A DNA stretch of 51,004 nucleotides from Bacteroidaceae bacterium (GCA_024398475.1 JAKSJB010000014.1:1-51004), one strand, 5' to 3'; counted from the stretch's first letter, positions 18,171-27,408 are shown. Numbers and translations: made by a program. Notes: generated by a model from the sequence alone, not told the origin.

Positions 18171-20372
18171 ATGGTACGTTCAAAGTTAACAAAGAAGGAA
18201 CTGCGTGAGAAAGTACTGAACTATCTCTCAAGTCATTCACGCGAGTCATTCACGCTGAAGCAACTCTTCAGCGCGCTGCATGTCACTGCCCACCCCGCAA
18301 AACTCCTGCTGGTGGACATACTCAACGAACTGCTCGACGACCAGCAGATATTCCGCAACTACGACGGAGGCATAGCCTATAACGGCAAGACCAACCAGAC
18401 CGCCATCGGAACCTTCACCCGCACATCGGGAGGACGCAACTTTGTAGACACCCCCGACGGCATAGGAATCATCATCCACGACGAAGACACCCTCCACGCC
18501 CTCAACGGCGATCAGGTGAAGGTCGCCCTCTACGCCACACGCCGCTCATCAGACCGCATCTACGGAGAAGTCATAGAAATACTGCAACGCAACGATAAGC
18601 CAGTAGTAGGCGAACTTCAGATAAGCCACGGAGTAGCCTTCCTCGTGCGTCCCGACGGAACCCTGCCATACGACGTGTTCATTCCCGACGGAAAACTCAA
18701 GGGAGGAAAGAACGGCGACAAGGCAATAGTGCAGATAGTGGACTGGCCCGAAAACTCACGCAACCCAATAGGACGCGTGAAGGAAATACTCGGAAAGGGA
18801 GGAGAGAACGAAACCGAGATGCACGCCATCCTCGCCGAGTACGGACTGCCATACAGATACCCCGAAGACGTAGAGAAATACGCCGACACCCTCTCCGACA
18901 GGATAACCGTCGACGAACTCTCCCACCGCGAAGACTTCCGTCAAGTCACCACCTTCACCATCGACCCACGCGATGCCAAGGACTTCGACGATGCCCTCTC
19001 CATCCGAGTCAAGGACAAGGGAAAGACATCTGCAAAGACCACATACGAAGTCGGCGTACACATAGCCGACGTATCCCATTACGTACTCGAAGGATCAGTC
19101 ATCGACAAGGAAGCACAGAAACGTGCCACATCCATCTACCTCGTAGACCGCACCATACCGATGCTGCCCGAACGCCTCTGCAACTACATCTGTTCGCTGC
19201 GTCCCGATGAAGAAAAACTCGCCTTCTCCGTCATCTTCGAGATGGACGAAGAAGCCCACGTCTATTCATCACGCATCGTACACACAGTCATAAAGAGCAA
19301 CCGCCGTTTCACCTACGAGGAAGTACAGGCAATACTCGAACAGAACGGAGAAGCCGACGGCATAGAAGGTCACATACCCGTAGCCCCCGACAGGCGCACA
19401 GGCGAGTACTGCGACGAACTCATCACACTCAACCGAATGGCACACCAACTCAAGGCAGCCCGCATGAAGAACGGAGCCATCGACTTCGACCGCGAGGAAG
19501 TACGGTTCGAAATCGATGAGAAGGGCCACCCAACCGAAGTATACTTCAAGGTAGCAAAAGACGCCAACAAGTTGGTAGAAGAATTCATGCTCCTTGCCAA
19601 CCGTACCGTAGCCGAAAGCATAGGAAAAGTGAAGAAAGGCGACAAGGCAAAGACCCTGCCATACCGAATCCACGACCTTCCCGACCCAGGCAAACTCGAA
19701 AACCTCGCACAGTTCGTAGGCCGCTTCAAGTACCATATCGTCACTCAAGGCACCAAGACACAGGTAGCAAAAAGCATCAACAAACTGCTGCGCGACGTAC
19801 ACGGAGACAGAATACAGGGACTCGTCGAGACCGTATCTCTGCGTGCAATGATGAAGGCGCGCTATTCAGTCCACAACATCGGACACTACGGACTCGCCTT
19901 CGACTACTACACCCACTTCACCTCACCAATCCGCCGCTATCCCGACCTCATGGTACACCGTCTGCTCACTCGCTATGCAGAAGGCGGAGCCAGTGCCAGT
20001 CAGAAGAAATACGAAGGACTCTGCGAACACAGTTCCGCAATGGAACAACTCGCATCCTCAGCCGAACGAGCCAGCATCAAGTACAAGCAAGTAGAGTTCC
20101 TCAGCGACAAGATAGGAGAAGAATTCGACGCCAAGGTAAGCGGAATAACCGAAGCCGGAGTATTTGCCGAAATCAACGACAACAAGTGCGAAGGATTCAT
20201 CAACGTGCGTTTCCTCGGCGACGAACCATTCGACTTCGACGAGAAAAACTACTGCCTCGTAGGACGCAAGTCCCACCACCGCTTCACCATAGGCGACAGC
20301 ATACGCATACGCGTAGCCAAAGCCAACCTCTTCCGCAAAACCCTCGACTTCGACTTCATAAAAAAGGTTTAA
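18171..20372 (+). CDS. rnr: Ribonuclease R
   Basis: 733 aa. Order of domains: N-terminal winged-helix (about 5-65), cold-shock OB domains (about 75-210), RNB catalytic domain starting near 255, and a C-terminal S1 domain (about 650-730). The catalytic acidic cluster TIDPRDAKDFDDA (Asp265, 268, 271, 273, 274) is intact. It is a processive 3'-to-5' exoribonuclease able to degrade structured RNA, involved in mRNA turnover and rRNA quality control. The start ATG follows a repeat-rich leader. Codons here are more C-rich than in most neighbours. Confidence 0.96.
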   Translation: MVRSKLTKKELREKVLNYLSSHSRESFTLKQLFSALHVTAHPAKLLLVDILNELLDDQQIFRNYDGGIAYNGKTNQTAIGTFTRTSGGRNFVDTPDGIGIIIHDEDTLHALNGDQVKVALYATRRSSDRIYGEVIEILQRNDKPVVGELQISHGVAFLVRPDGTLPYDVFIPDGKLKGGKNGDKAIVQIVDWPENSRNPIGRVKEILGKGGENETEMHAILAEYGLPYRYPEDVEKYADTLSDRITVDELSHREDFRQVTTFTIDPRDAKDFDDALSIRVKDKGKTSAKTTYEVGVHIADVSHYVLEGSVIDKEAQKRATSIYLVDRTIPMLPERLCNYICSLRPDEEKLAFSVIFEMDEEAHVYSSRIVHTVIKSNRRFTYEEVQAILEQNGEADGIEGHIPVAPDRRTGEYCDELITLNRMAHQLKAARMKNGAIDFDREEVRFEIDEKGHPTEVYFKVAKDANKLVEEFMLLANRTVAESIGKVKKGDKAKTLPYRIHDLPDPGKLENLAQFVGRFKYHIVTQGTKTQVAKSINKLLRDVHGDRIQGLVETVSLRAMMKARYSVHNIGHYGLAFDYYTHFTSPIRRYPDLMVHRLLTRYAEGGASASQKKYEGLCEHSSAMEQLASSAERASIKYKQVEFLSDKIGEEFDAKVSGITEAGVFAEINDNKCEGFINVRFLGDEPFDFDEKNYCLVGRKSHHRFTIGDSIRIRVAKANLFRKTLDFDFIKKV

Positions 20373-20377
20373 ACCAA

Positions 20378-20450
20378 CCCTTGAAGGGGGAAAGCCATTA
20401 GCCATTAGCCCTTGGCTCGAAACCTCGAAAAGCCAAAGGCTAAAGGCCAA
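20378..20450. repeat. Head-to-head heptamer arrays able to form a hairpin
   Basis: CCCTTGAAGGGGG is followed by three AGCCATT-type units. After a TCGAA...CTCGAAA loop come units of the complementary word (AGCCAAAGGCTAAAGGCC). The arms pair over about 17 bp with few mismatches and a T-run (ATTTTTTG) follows. The element could act as a terminator between rnr and the next gene. Confidence 0.65.
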
Positions 20451-20470
20451 ATTTTTTGATTAAAAAAATT

Positions 20471-20989
20471 ATGAAACGAATAATAATAGCATTAGTGCTG
20501 CTGACCACCATGACCGCAGCATCAGCACAAATCAGGAACCTCAGGTTCGGATACCTCAGTTACGGGGAAGTAATGAAAGTAATGCCACAGTACGTGAAGG
20601 CACAGAAAGAACTGGAAACCCTGCGCCTGACCTACGCCAAGGAACTCGAACGCTCCGAACAGGCATTCAACCGTCAGTACGAAGAATACATCGACGGACA
20701 GATGACGTTCCCCGAAAACATACTCATGAAGCGACAGAAGGAACTGCAGGTACTCATGGAACAAAGCATATCCTTCAAGCAGGAATCCCAGCGGCTGCTC
20801 AAGGAAGCAGAAGCCGAACTCATGGCACCCGTCCGTCAGCACCTCGAAGACGTACTGGCAGAAATCGGAACCCAACGCGGCTACCCCTACATCCTCAACA
20901 CCGACAGCAACGCCTGCCCATTCATCAACCCCGAAATGGCTGACGACATCACGGAAGAAGTAAAAGTCGCAGTCGCAGCAGGAAAGTGA
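20471..20989 (+). CDS. OmpH/Skp family periplasmic chaperone (copy 3)
   Basis: 172 aa from the ATG at 20471; a TTG 15 bp upstream is in frame but less likely. Signal peptide MKRIIIALVLLTTMTAASAQ, then FGYLSYGEVMKVMPQY, the OmpH body start. Central helical arms (about 45-130) are rich in Glu, Gln and Arg. It ends in YPYILNTDSNACPFINPEM, matching the pattern of copy 2. It is the third paralogue in the window and sits between rnr and murI rather than with bamA. It is likely a periplasmic chaperone. Confidence 0.9.
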   Translation: MKRIIIALVLLTTMTAASAQIRNLRFGYLSYGEVMKVMPQYVKAQKELETLRLTYAKELERSEQAFNRQYEEYIDGQMTFPENILMKRQKELQVLMEQSISFKQESQRLLKEAEAELMAPVRQHLEDVLAEIGTQRGYPYILNTDSNACPFINPEMADDITEEVKVAVAAGK

Positions 20990-21000
20990 AACACTTGAAC

Positions 21001-21131
21001 GCCATTGGCCATTGACCATTAGCCCTTGGCGCGCGTTTCCCCCTTTGCGTTTGCGTTATCGTTTGCGTTTCCCCCTTCAGGGGGATAGGGGGCTTCCTCG
21101 TAGACTTGTAGACTCGTAGACTTGTAGACTC
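21001..21131. repeat. Composite intergenic repeat: 7-mer, 6-mer, palindrome, 8-mer
   Basis: In order: heptamers GCCATTGGCCATTGACCATT (21001-21020 and on to 21031), hexamers TTTGCGTTTGCGTTATCG (21044-21070), the palindrome CCCCCTTCAGGGGG (21071-21084), and octamers CTCGTAGACTTGTAGA (21098-21131). The array stops 8 bp before the murI ATG, so it forms most of the murI leader. Confidence 0.85.
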
Positions 21132-21139
21132 TAAAAAAT

Positions 21140-21955
21140 ATGACACCAATCGGAATATTCGACTCAGGATATGGTGGACTCACCATACTCAACAGCATAC
21201 GTCGCCAGATGCCGCAGTACGACTACATCTACTTCGGCGACAATGCCCGTGCACCCTACGGTACACGCTCCTTCGACGTAGTCTATGAGTTCACCCTCGA
21301 AGCCGTGAAGCAACTCTTTGCCAACGACTGTCCGCTCATCATACTCGGCTGCAACACAGCATCAGCAAAAGCGCTGCGCAACATACAGCAGAACTACCTC
21401 CCCCACAGTTACCCCGACCGCCGCGTGCTGGGAGTCATACGCCCAACAGCAGAAATCGTGGGACAGCACACACGGACACGCCACATCGGAGTCCTCGCTA
21501 CCGAAGGCACCATACGCTCCGAGTCCTACAACCTCGAAATCCATAAACTCTCGCCCGACTGCACCGTCACCGGACTCGCATGCCCCATGTGGGTACCCCT
21601 CGTAGAAAACGGAGAATACAACAAGCCAAGTGCCGACTACTTCATCCGTGAACGCATCGACACTCTCCTCGGGATGGACCCCCACATCGACACCATCATA
21701 CTCGGCTGCACCCACTATCCACTCCTCTACGACAAGATACGGCAATACTGCCCACCACATATCGAACTCATCTCACAAGGCGAATACATAGCCGCAAGCC
21801 TGTGCGACTACCTCCGCCGCCACCCCGATATGGACGCCCGACTCAGCAAAGGCGGTACCGTCCGCTACTACACCTCCGAGTCCCCCGACCGCTTCCGCGA
21901 ACAAGCCACCCTCTTCATCGGAGAAATGCCAAAAGACATCGGACATTGGGAATGA
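21140..21955 (+). CDS. murI: Glutamate racemase
   Basis: 271 aa. It has the family N-terminus IGIFDSGYGGLTIL (Asp8-Ser9) and the two catalytic cysteines in LGCNTAS (Cys71) and LGCTHYPLL (Cys190, followed by His192). It interconverts L- and D-glutamate in the cytoplasm, supplying D-Glu for peptidoglycan. In many Bacteroidetes murI follows the bamA-ompH cluster; here cysS and rnr lie in between, and an extra ompH is directly upstream. Its short leader is almost wholly octamer repeat. Confidence 0.96.
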   Translation: MTPIGIFDSGYGGLTILNSIRRQMPQYDYIYFGDNARAPYGTRSFDVVYEFTLEAVKQLFANDCPLIILGCNTASAKALRNIQQNYLPHSYPDRRVLGVIRPTAEIVGQHTRTRHIGVLATEGTIRSESYNLEIHKLSPDCTVTGLACPMWVPLVENGEYNKPSADYFIRERIDTLLGMDPHIDTIILGCTHYPLLYDKIRQYCPPHIELISQGEYIAASLCDYLRRHPDMDARLSKGGTVRYYTSESPDRFREQATLFIGEMPKDIGHWE

Positions 21956-21956
21956 A

Positions 21957-22033
21957 CGCCATTAGCCATTAGCCATTAGCTCGAATCCTCGAAAAAAGCC
22001 AATGGCTAATGGCCAAAGGCTAAAGACCAAAAT
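21957..22033. repeat. Head-to-head heptamer arrays, long hairpin after murI
   Basis: Three AGCCATT units (about 21959-21981) face about three AATGGCT/AAAGGCT-type units (about 22000-22025) across a TCGAATCCTCGAAAA spacer. The arms can pair over about 24 bp with a few mismatches or G-U pairs. The element lies between murI and the CPBP protease gene and could terminate transcription or protect RNA ends. Confidence 0.7.
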
Positions 22034-22057
22034 TTTGACTCTAAAAATATAAAAAAT

Positions 22058-22864
22058 ATGAAACCAAAGCAAATCTTATCCATTATTGGAATCTGTCTGC
22101 TCACAGCAGTACTCTTCTATCTACCACAGGGAATACTCTCCGCAATACTCATAAGCGGCATGATGGTTTACGGACAAGTCACCGGACAAGCCATCAGTCC
22201 CGACATGGCAGCATGGGCACCATACCTCGGTTACATACTCCTCGTGGCAGACATCATAGTCGTGGCACTCTTCGTAGCCATCAAGTACATCAACCTAAAG
22301 ACCGCCTTCAGCACCGGCAAGATACAATGGCGGCTCGCGCCCCTCATCATACTGGCAGCAATAGCCGGAATCTTCGCCTCCGGCCTCATCAACGAGAAGT
22401 TTGAACTCGAAGACCTGCTCGGAGAAGAAATGCTCGCCATAGCAAGCACCGTACCCGGAATGCTCGCCATAGCCATCGTAGGACCTATAGCCGAAGAAAT
22501 AGTGTTCCGAGGCGCACTCATAGGCAAACTCCGCCAGAAAGGACTCGGACCGTGGGCATCAATCCTCATCTCAGCCTTCATGTTCGGAGTCGTACACGGA
22601 AACCCAATCCAGATACCCTTTGCCATGATCACAGGAGTGATACTCGGCATCATCTACATAAAGACCGAAAGCGTAGTGCTCTGCTCCATCTGCCACATAC
22701 TCAACAACACCTTCGCAGTAGTCATGATGAACCTCTACGGCGACACCGCTTCCGACACCACCTGGACAGACATACTCGGCAGCGACCTGAACGTCAACAT
22801 AACCCTCATATTGAGCCTCATAGTCAGCATCCTCTTCTTCAGTTGGTATTGGAAGAAACAATGA
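22058..22864 (+). CDS. CPBP family intramembrane glutamic endopeptidase
   Basis: 268 aa, about seven to eight hydrophobic helices. The CPBP/Abi motifs are present: EEIVFRG (Glu146-Glu147, Arg151), FGVVHGN (His180) and a third motif HILNNTFA (His213, Asn217). The family includes the CAAX protease Rce1 and bacterial proteins linked to bacteriocin immunity or protein processing in the inner membrane. The substrate here is unknown. The stop overlaps the start of the next gene by 4 bp (ATGA), so the two are coupled. Confidence 0.9.
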   Translation: MKPKQILSIIGICLLTAVLFYLPQGILSAILISGMMVYGQVTGQAISPDMAAWAPYLGYILLVADIIVVALFVAIKYINLKTAFSTGKIQWRLAPLIILAAIAGIFASGLINEKFELEDLLGEEMLAIASTVPGMLAIAIVGPIAEEIVFRGALIGKLRQKGLGPWASILISAFMFGVVHGNPIQIPFAMITGVILGIIYIKTESVVLCSICHILNNTFAVVMMNLYGDTASDTTWTDILGSDLNVNITLILSLIVSILFFSWYWKKQ

Positions 22865-24921
22865 AAGGAAAGATATGTATAGCATTAGCGTTCTTTCTGA
22901 CAGCCCCCACCATCACCGCCCAGTCAACGTATGACTGGAGTGACTTTGTGGAAGAAATATATGACGAAACCGATGAGGACGAGACCTTCCTGCAGAATTA
23001 TATACTTGAACTGGAAGAACTTCGTCAGCATCCCATTGAACTCAATACTGCTACGGAAGACGATTTCCGTCAGTTGCCTTTTCTTTCCGACACACAGATA
23101 AAGGACATACTGTTCTACCGTGAACGCAATGGTCAGTTCCTCTCTTTAGGGGAACTGATGCTTGTTCATGGTCTTGATTATGCTACACGTCAGCGGCTCT
23201 CGCTTTTCTGTACGGTAAGTACCCAAAGTCCGTCAGCAACCGCTCCGTCCCTTCGCAATCTTCTGCGATATGCCAGCCATGAAATAGTGGCACGTACCGA
23301 TTTCCCTCTTTATACAAAGGAAGGATATAAGGACAAGCCCGACAGTATTCTTCAGCATTCACCCAACAAGGTATATCTTGGCAATAACAACTACCATTCC
23401 CTTCGCTACTCGCTCTCGTCCATGAACCGACTCAATGCAGGACTGCAGATAGAGAAGGACGGAGGCGAAGACGAGTTCGACTACGTTTCAGCATATCTGC
23501 AATACCACAGCAACAGAGGATTGTTGCGAAATGTCATCATAGGCGACTATAAGGTAGGCTTTGCCCAAGGATTGGTGGTGAATACAAACCTCAGTTTCGG
23601 CAAACTCGCATCAATGGGAAATGTGGGAGGAGTCAACCGAGGATTTACCCGACATTCGTCAATGAGTGAGTCAGGACATTTCCGTGGCATAGCCATGACC
23701 ATGCGTCCCTTGAAGAATTTTTATACAAGCATCTTCTTCTCATATCAGAAGATTGACGGAACCCTCCGCACCGATACCGTCGGAGCCATTTCTTCATTAA
23801 AGACAGACGGTCTGCATCGTACCCGACTTGAACGCAGTAAGGACGGCAATCTATCCGAGACAGTATTCGGAGGCAATATTCAATGGACACCAGATCGTTG
23901 GCAGTTTGCAGCCACACTTATACATGCCCATCTCTCCATTCCGCTCATGCCGAAATACAACACACCCTCAACCCTTTACCGTCGGTATAATCCACAGGGT
24001 TCCGACTTTACCAATGCCAGCCTATACTATGGCTATATCAGCAATACGCTGTCCGTATCAGGTGAGACAGCAATGTCAGCAGATGGAGGAGTAGCAACAC
24101 TCAACAGCATACGTTACGGCATAGGTTCCACCACCACACTTTCACTTACTCAGCGATACTATTCCAAGGACTACACCTCCCTATATGCCCGCTCTTTTGG
24201 TGAAAGCAGCAACGTGCAGAATGAAAGCGGCATCTGTCTGTCTCTCACCACCGAACCACTTCGTCATCTTTCACTATGGTTTTATGCCGATTTCTTTCAT
24301 TTCCCATACCGGAAATATCAAGTATCAGACAGTTCAAATGGGTTAGACCTTCTCGGTCAACTGAAATATACACCATCCGACCACACTACATGGCAGTTGC
24401 GTTATCGTCTGAAGACAAAACAGAAAGATGTAAAGATCAACACCACAACCACCGAACTTTATTACTATACCACCCAACAGTTCCGTCTTCAGAACCAACA
24501 GGTCCTGTCACCAGTACTGACGTTGAAATCTACCGCTTCGTTCAATGTTGCATTCAATCCGGCAGGTGATAATGCATACGGATATGGACTGTCAGAGATA
24601 ATCAGTTGGAAAGAAAACAAGAAACCCATGCGTCCACGCATGGATTTCTCATTCTCATATTTCAATACCGACACCTATGATGCACGCATCTACACCTACG
24701 AACCATCCTTGCTCTATTCCATGGGAATGACAGGAAATGCCTATCATGGAATCCGTGCAGCCCTGTTGCTGTCAGCCGATATTTTCCGCAATTTCACCAT
24801 AAGTTGTAAGGTGGCGGCTACAAAGTATTTCAACCGTGACACCATTGGTTCAGCACTCGAACAGATAGACCGATCCCATCGTGAGGATATTCAACTGCAG
24901 GTAAGGTATTCAATAAAGTAA
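22861..24921 (+). CDS. Exported helix-hairpin-helix protein, probable outer-membrane barrel
   Basis: 686 aa from the ATG at 22861, which overlaps the CPBP stop. A longer reading upstream within the CPBP gene is only a shadow of that gene. A signal peptide ends near TITAQ (about residue 21). A helix-hairpin-helix of the ComEA type lies at about 58-100 (PIELNTATEDDFRQLPFLSD, then LSLGELMLVHGL). The remaining ~550 residues are rich in alternating aromatic and polar residues with Tyr/Ser-rich turns, ending in LQVRYSIK, which looks like a beta-barrel. The HhH could bind DNA outside the cytoplasm, but no partner is evident. Confidence 0.8.
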   Translation: MKGKICIALAFFLTAPTITAQSTYDWSDFVEEIYDETDEDETFLQNYILELEELRQHPIELNTATEDDFRQLPFLSDTQIKDILFYRERNGQFLSLGELMLVHGLDYATRQRLSLFCTVSTQSPSATAPSLRNLLRYASHEIVARTDFPLYTKEGYKDKPDSILQHSPNKVYLGNNNYHSLRYSLSSMNRLNAGLQIEKDGGEDEFDYVSAYLQYHSNRGLLRNVIIGDYKVGFAQGLVVNTNLSFGKLASMGNVGGVNRGFTRHSSMSESGHFRGIAMTMRPLKNFYTSIFFSYQKIDGTLRTDTVGAISSLKTDGLHRTRLERSKDGNLSETVFGGNIQWTPDRWQFAATLIHAHLSIPLMPKYNTPSTLYRRYNPQGSDFTNASLYYGYISNTLSVSGETAMSADGGVATLNSIRYGIGSTTTLSLTQRYYSKDYTSLYARSFGESSNVQNESGICLSLTTEPLRHLSLWFYADFFHFPYRKYQVSDSSNGLDLLGQLKYTPSDHTTWQLRYRLKTKQKDVKINTTTTELYYYTTQQFRLQNQQVLSPVLTLKSTASFNVAFNPAGDNAYGYGLSEIISWKENKKPMRPRMDFSFSYFNTDTYDARIYTYEPSLLYSMGMTGNAYHGIRAALLLSADIFRNFTISCKVAATKYFNRDTIGSALEQIDRSHREDIQLQVRYSIK

Positions 24922-24955
24922 GGCAATATTTGTAGACATTGCTGTTTTGCTCCCT
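24922..24955. terminator. Possible weak terminator between convergent genes
   Basis: GGCAAT / ATTGCT can form a 6-bp stem followed by GTTTTGC in the 40-bp gap between convergent genes. Weak structure. Confidence 0.3.
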
Positions 24956-24961
24956 CCCGAC

Positions 24962-25834
24962 TTATTCCATTCCTATAGCAATCCTGTTCATTTCATCGAG
25001 TACTTCATTCTGCTTATTACGATAATCACGAATCTGATTCTGGAGTTCAATTCTCAATGGTTGATTATTGAGTGGGGTACCATTAAACTCTTTTGCCAGT
25101 CGATAGATTTCGTCCTGGTATTGCTTTGACAATCTCTCCAGTACAGCCAACTTCCTTTTTGCCGGATTGCTGTCAGTTAATATGTCTGCCACGGATTGAC
25201 CCTTGCCCTGTTCCTCCATTTCCTCTTCCTGGACAATAAGGTCGGGACGCTTGGAATAAATCATGTTGATGTGACCGCTTATTTCAGCACCCTCCTTTTT
25301 CCAGCATACACAGAAGAAGCCGCGCATAGTGGGGTCGTTGGTGCTTTTTATTTCCATAAACACGAACTCATAGTCATCTGAAGGGATAATCTTTCTGTAT
25401 GAGTCCATGTTTGGTCCCACGGTGGTTCCGTATTCGGAATTGCCTTTTTTCGGGAACCTGTGTCCAGAACTGAATGCCTTTCCTTCGTCTTTGGCAAAGG
25501 CTTTGATTACCTCATCAATAAGTTGTTCTATATCATCCTGATTGTTGTGGCCGATTTTACCTCTGAACGGTATCGTAGCATCAACACTTATCAACTTGCC
25601 GCTTTCGGGTGAGGCATACTTTGCAATATTCATTTCCTTTAAATCGCCGTGGATGTCTATAAGGCGCCCTATGGCATAGTCAACTGTAGGTGGCGGATTA
25701 AGGGCTTGTCTTTCATCATATACAGGAATTTGTGTGTAATAATGATGGAATCCCTCCTGATGTTGTTCTTTCTGAGCCTGTACTTCGATGCCGGCTACCA
25801 CCAGCAACATACATACTAAAAAAATCTTTTTCAT
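24962..25834 (-). CDS. Exported protein of unknown function in an ECF sigma module
   Basis: 290 aa with signal peptide MKKIFLVCMLLVVAGIEVQAQ. The mature part is soluble-looking: a mixed alpha/beta region (about 45-210) and a charged helical C-terminus (about 225-285, QYQDEIYRLAKEFNG...). No domain is recognised. It is third in the minus-strand set sigma factor, putative anti-sigma, exported protein, with a 34-bp gap to the gene before it. It is therefore likely made under control of that ECF factor. Its role is unknown. Confidence 0.7.
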   Translation of the reverse strand: MKKIFLVCMLLVVAGIEVQAQKEQHQEGFHHYYTQIPVYDERQALNPPPTVDYAIGRLIDIHGDLKEMNIAKYASPESGKLISVDATIPFRGKIGHNNQDDIEQLIDEVIKAFAKDEGKAFSSGHRFPKKGNSEYGTTVGPNMDSYRKIIPSDDYEFVFMEIKSTNDPTMRGFFCVCWKKEGAEISGHINMIYSKRPDLIVQEEEMEEQGKGQSVADILTDSNPAKRKLAVLERLSKQYQDEIYRLAKEFNGTPLNNQPLRIELQNQIRDYRNKQNEVLDEMNRIAIGME

Positions 25835-25868
25835 ATCATTTATATTTTAATGGTTTGTAAATATTCGG

Positions 25869-26609
25869 TCATTCGTCCTGGCTGTCTGTCAGTTCAGCCA
25901 TTTCCTTCTGTTCCATCTCAATAATCTGGCGTTCCAGTTCAATCCACTCCAGATACTTTTCCTTTGCCCTCTGCCGTAGTTGTTCAATCTCCTCCGGAGT
26001 GTATTCCAGTCGCTTTGGATTCGTAATAGGGAAGAACTTGGGTCCGGCATCTCCTTCAGTCTGCCTTGTTTCAGTCGATTGCGGAATGTCCTGCATTACT
26101 GCCGGTTCTTCCGTCTTTACCTCCGTTTCAGTTTCCCTTACGTCGATATCAGTCTTTACGGATTGTGTTTCAGCCGCCTCAGTCGGTTCCGCTTCTTTAA
26201 GGATGATATCCTTCGTGTGAGCCTGTCCGTCAGACTTTGAAGACGAAGGCTTTATTCTCTCCGTAGTAGTTCTTGCAATCAGTTTCGGTTCAATGTCGCT
26301 TTCTTTTCTCGTGAAGAGTAATATGCTTACAGACAAGGCTAAAATCACACATGCTGCGGCAGCGATGTAATACCACGGCTTAATCCGGCGTATAGGTTTG
26401 AGGGGAGTGACCTTGGTCTTTCTGTCAGCCATCATTCTGTCAAATATAGCCTCGTCGGTAATGAGTTCACCCAGCATGGCAGATATGATTTTCCACTCTT
26501 TAGGAGCATCGTCCCTTGCCACTTCAAGAGCCAGACGGTGTTCTTCCTCGGGAGTGGTATTTCCTTCGAGGTAGCGTTCAATAAGTTGGTTTGTCTCTTG
26601 GTGTGTCAT
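25869..26609 (-). CDS. Putative membrane-anchored anti-sigma factor
   Basis: 246 aa. The N-terminal ~80 residues are cytoplasmic (LIERYLEGNTTPEEEHRLAL, an anti-sigma-like helical start). One TM helix lies at about 100-120 (YYIAAAACVILALSVSILLF). A Thr/Glu-rich periplasmic linker follows and then a charged helix (EEIEQLRQRAKEKYLEWIEL). No zinc-binding HxxxCxxC is seen, so it is not of the ZAS class. It overlaps the sigma gene by 4 bp, the usual arrangement for an ECF factor and its regulator. The assignment rests on topology and context. Confidence 0.7.
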   Translation of the reverse strand: MTHQETNQLIERYLEGNTTPEEEHRLALEVARDDAPKEWKIISAMLGELITDEAIFDRMMADRKTKVTPLKPIRRIKPWYYIAAAACVILALSVSILLFTRKESDIEPKLIARTTTERIKPSSSKSDGQAHTKDIILKEAEPTEAAETQSVKTDIDVRETETEVKTEEPAVMQDIPQSTETRQTEGDAGPKFFPITNPKRLEYTPEEIEQLRQRAKEKYLEWIELERQIIEMEQKEMAELTDSQDE

Positions 26610-27127
26610 AATCTTCGTTTTTGTTTCAGTTCTTCGAAAATCTTCCGTCTTGCAGTCGATACCATACTCTTTACGGAAGCAGGAGTAATATTGGTCAACG
26701 CGGCTATTTCGTCGATTCCGAGTCCTTCAATCTGTCTCATCTGGAAGAGTCGGCGTTCACTTGGATTCAGATGCAGCAGAGCCAGGTCAATTGCTTTCTT
26801 CATTTCAGCCAGTTCCATCTCTTCGTGGGGCGAGGATGCTGTGTCTGTTCCCAGCGGAGCCAACGTGGCATAATCCTGACTGAGTACTTCCATGTTGCTG
26901 CGCCGTTTTCTTACGAGATTTATGCAGCAATGCTTGGCGATACGGACGGCAAGACCGCGATGCGATGAATTCCGGACATCCATCTGTTCCCTGAACTTCC
27001 ACAGTTCGAGCAGTCCATCCTGTGCCACATCCTCGGCATCATCCTGATTGCCGAAGAAGTCACATGCGATGGAGAACATCAAGCCTCTCAGGCTTGGGGC
27101 AATGTTTTCGAACTCTTCCTGTGTCAT
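26606..27127 (-). CDS. ECF-type RNA polymerase sigma factor (module A)
   Basis: 173 aa. Region 2 is at about 15-75 (GNQDDAEDVAQDGLLELWKF) and region 4 at about 115-168 (LNPSERRLFQMRQIEGLGID, then NITPASVKSMVSTARRKIFE with the recognition helix). There is no region 3, as expected for ECF factors. It should direct RNA polymerase to a small regulon, probably including its own operon and the exported protein downstream. A TAACTTTG element on the minus strand (27146-27153), just upstream, may be its vegetative promoter. It faces a second ECF gene across 281 bp. Confidence 0.9.
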   Translation of the reverse strand: MTQEEFENIAPSLRGLMFSIACDFFGNQDDAEDVAQDGLLELWKFREQMDVRNSSHRGLAVRIAKHCCINLVRKRRSNMEVLSQDYATLAPLGTDTASSPHEEMELAEMKKAIDLALLHLNPSERRLFQMRQIEGLGIDEIAALTNITPASVKSMVSTARRKIFEELKQKRRL

Positions 27128-27274
27128 TCTGTTCTATAAGCGTTGCAAAGTTAAGAAAGTTAAGTCGGATTTTGATTTTTTTTGATGCAACTTTTCATTT
27201 TTTTACTTATAAGCAAATCATCTGTAATGCCACATTATTTTATGTGCAGTTTTACTTCCTGTCAAATATGGCTT

Positions 27275-27320
27275 TCGTTACTGACTCATAATAGACTCAT
27301 AACTGACTCGTTACTGACTT
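27275..27320. repeat. Undecamer repeat array in the divergent sigma-factor spacer
   Basis: About four copies of an 11-bp word of the type GACTCGTTACT / GACTCATAACT. The same word recurs at 49491-49538. The rest of the spacer 27128-27408 is AT-rich and must hold both ECF promoters; apart from TAACTTTG at 27146-27153 I see no clear element. Confidence 0.7.
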
Positions 27321-27408
27321 ATTTTTTCAAAAAAAAGTGTGGGTTGATAAATCTATTTGATATGGTTTTTCGTTATACTTATAGAAACATTCATTAACTG
27401 GGAATCAG

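Noticed and set aside
19269..19802. Long minus-strand frames opposite rnr and other GC-richer genes
   Set aside because: They are antisense shadows of strongly conserved enzymes, with odd Tyr/Val/Cys-rich composition and no domains.
22552..22860. A 103-codon upstream extension of the helix-hairpin-helix gene
   Set aside because: It lies wholly inside the CPBP protease gene in another frame and is His/Arg-rich; the ATG at 22861 has a signal peptide right after it.
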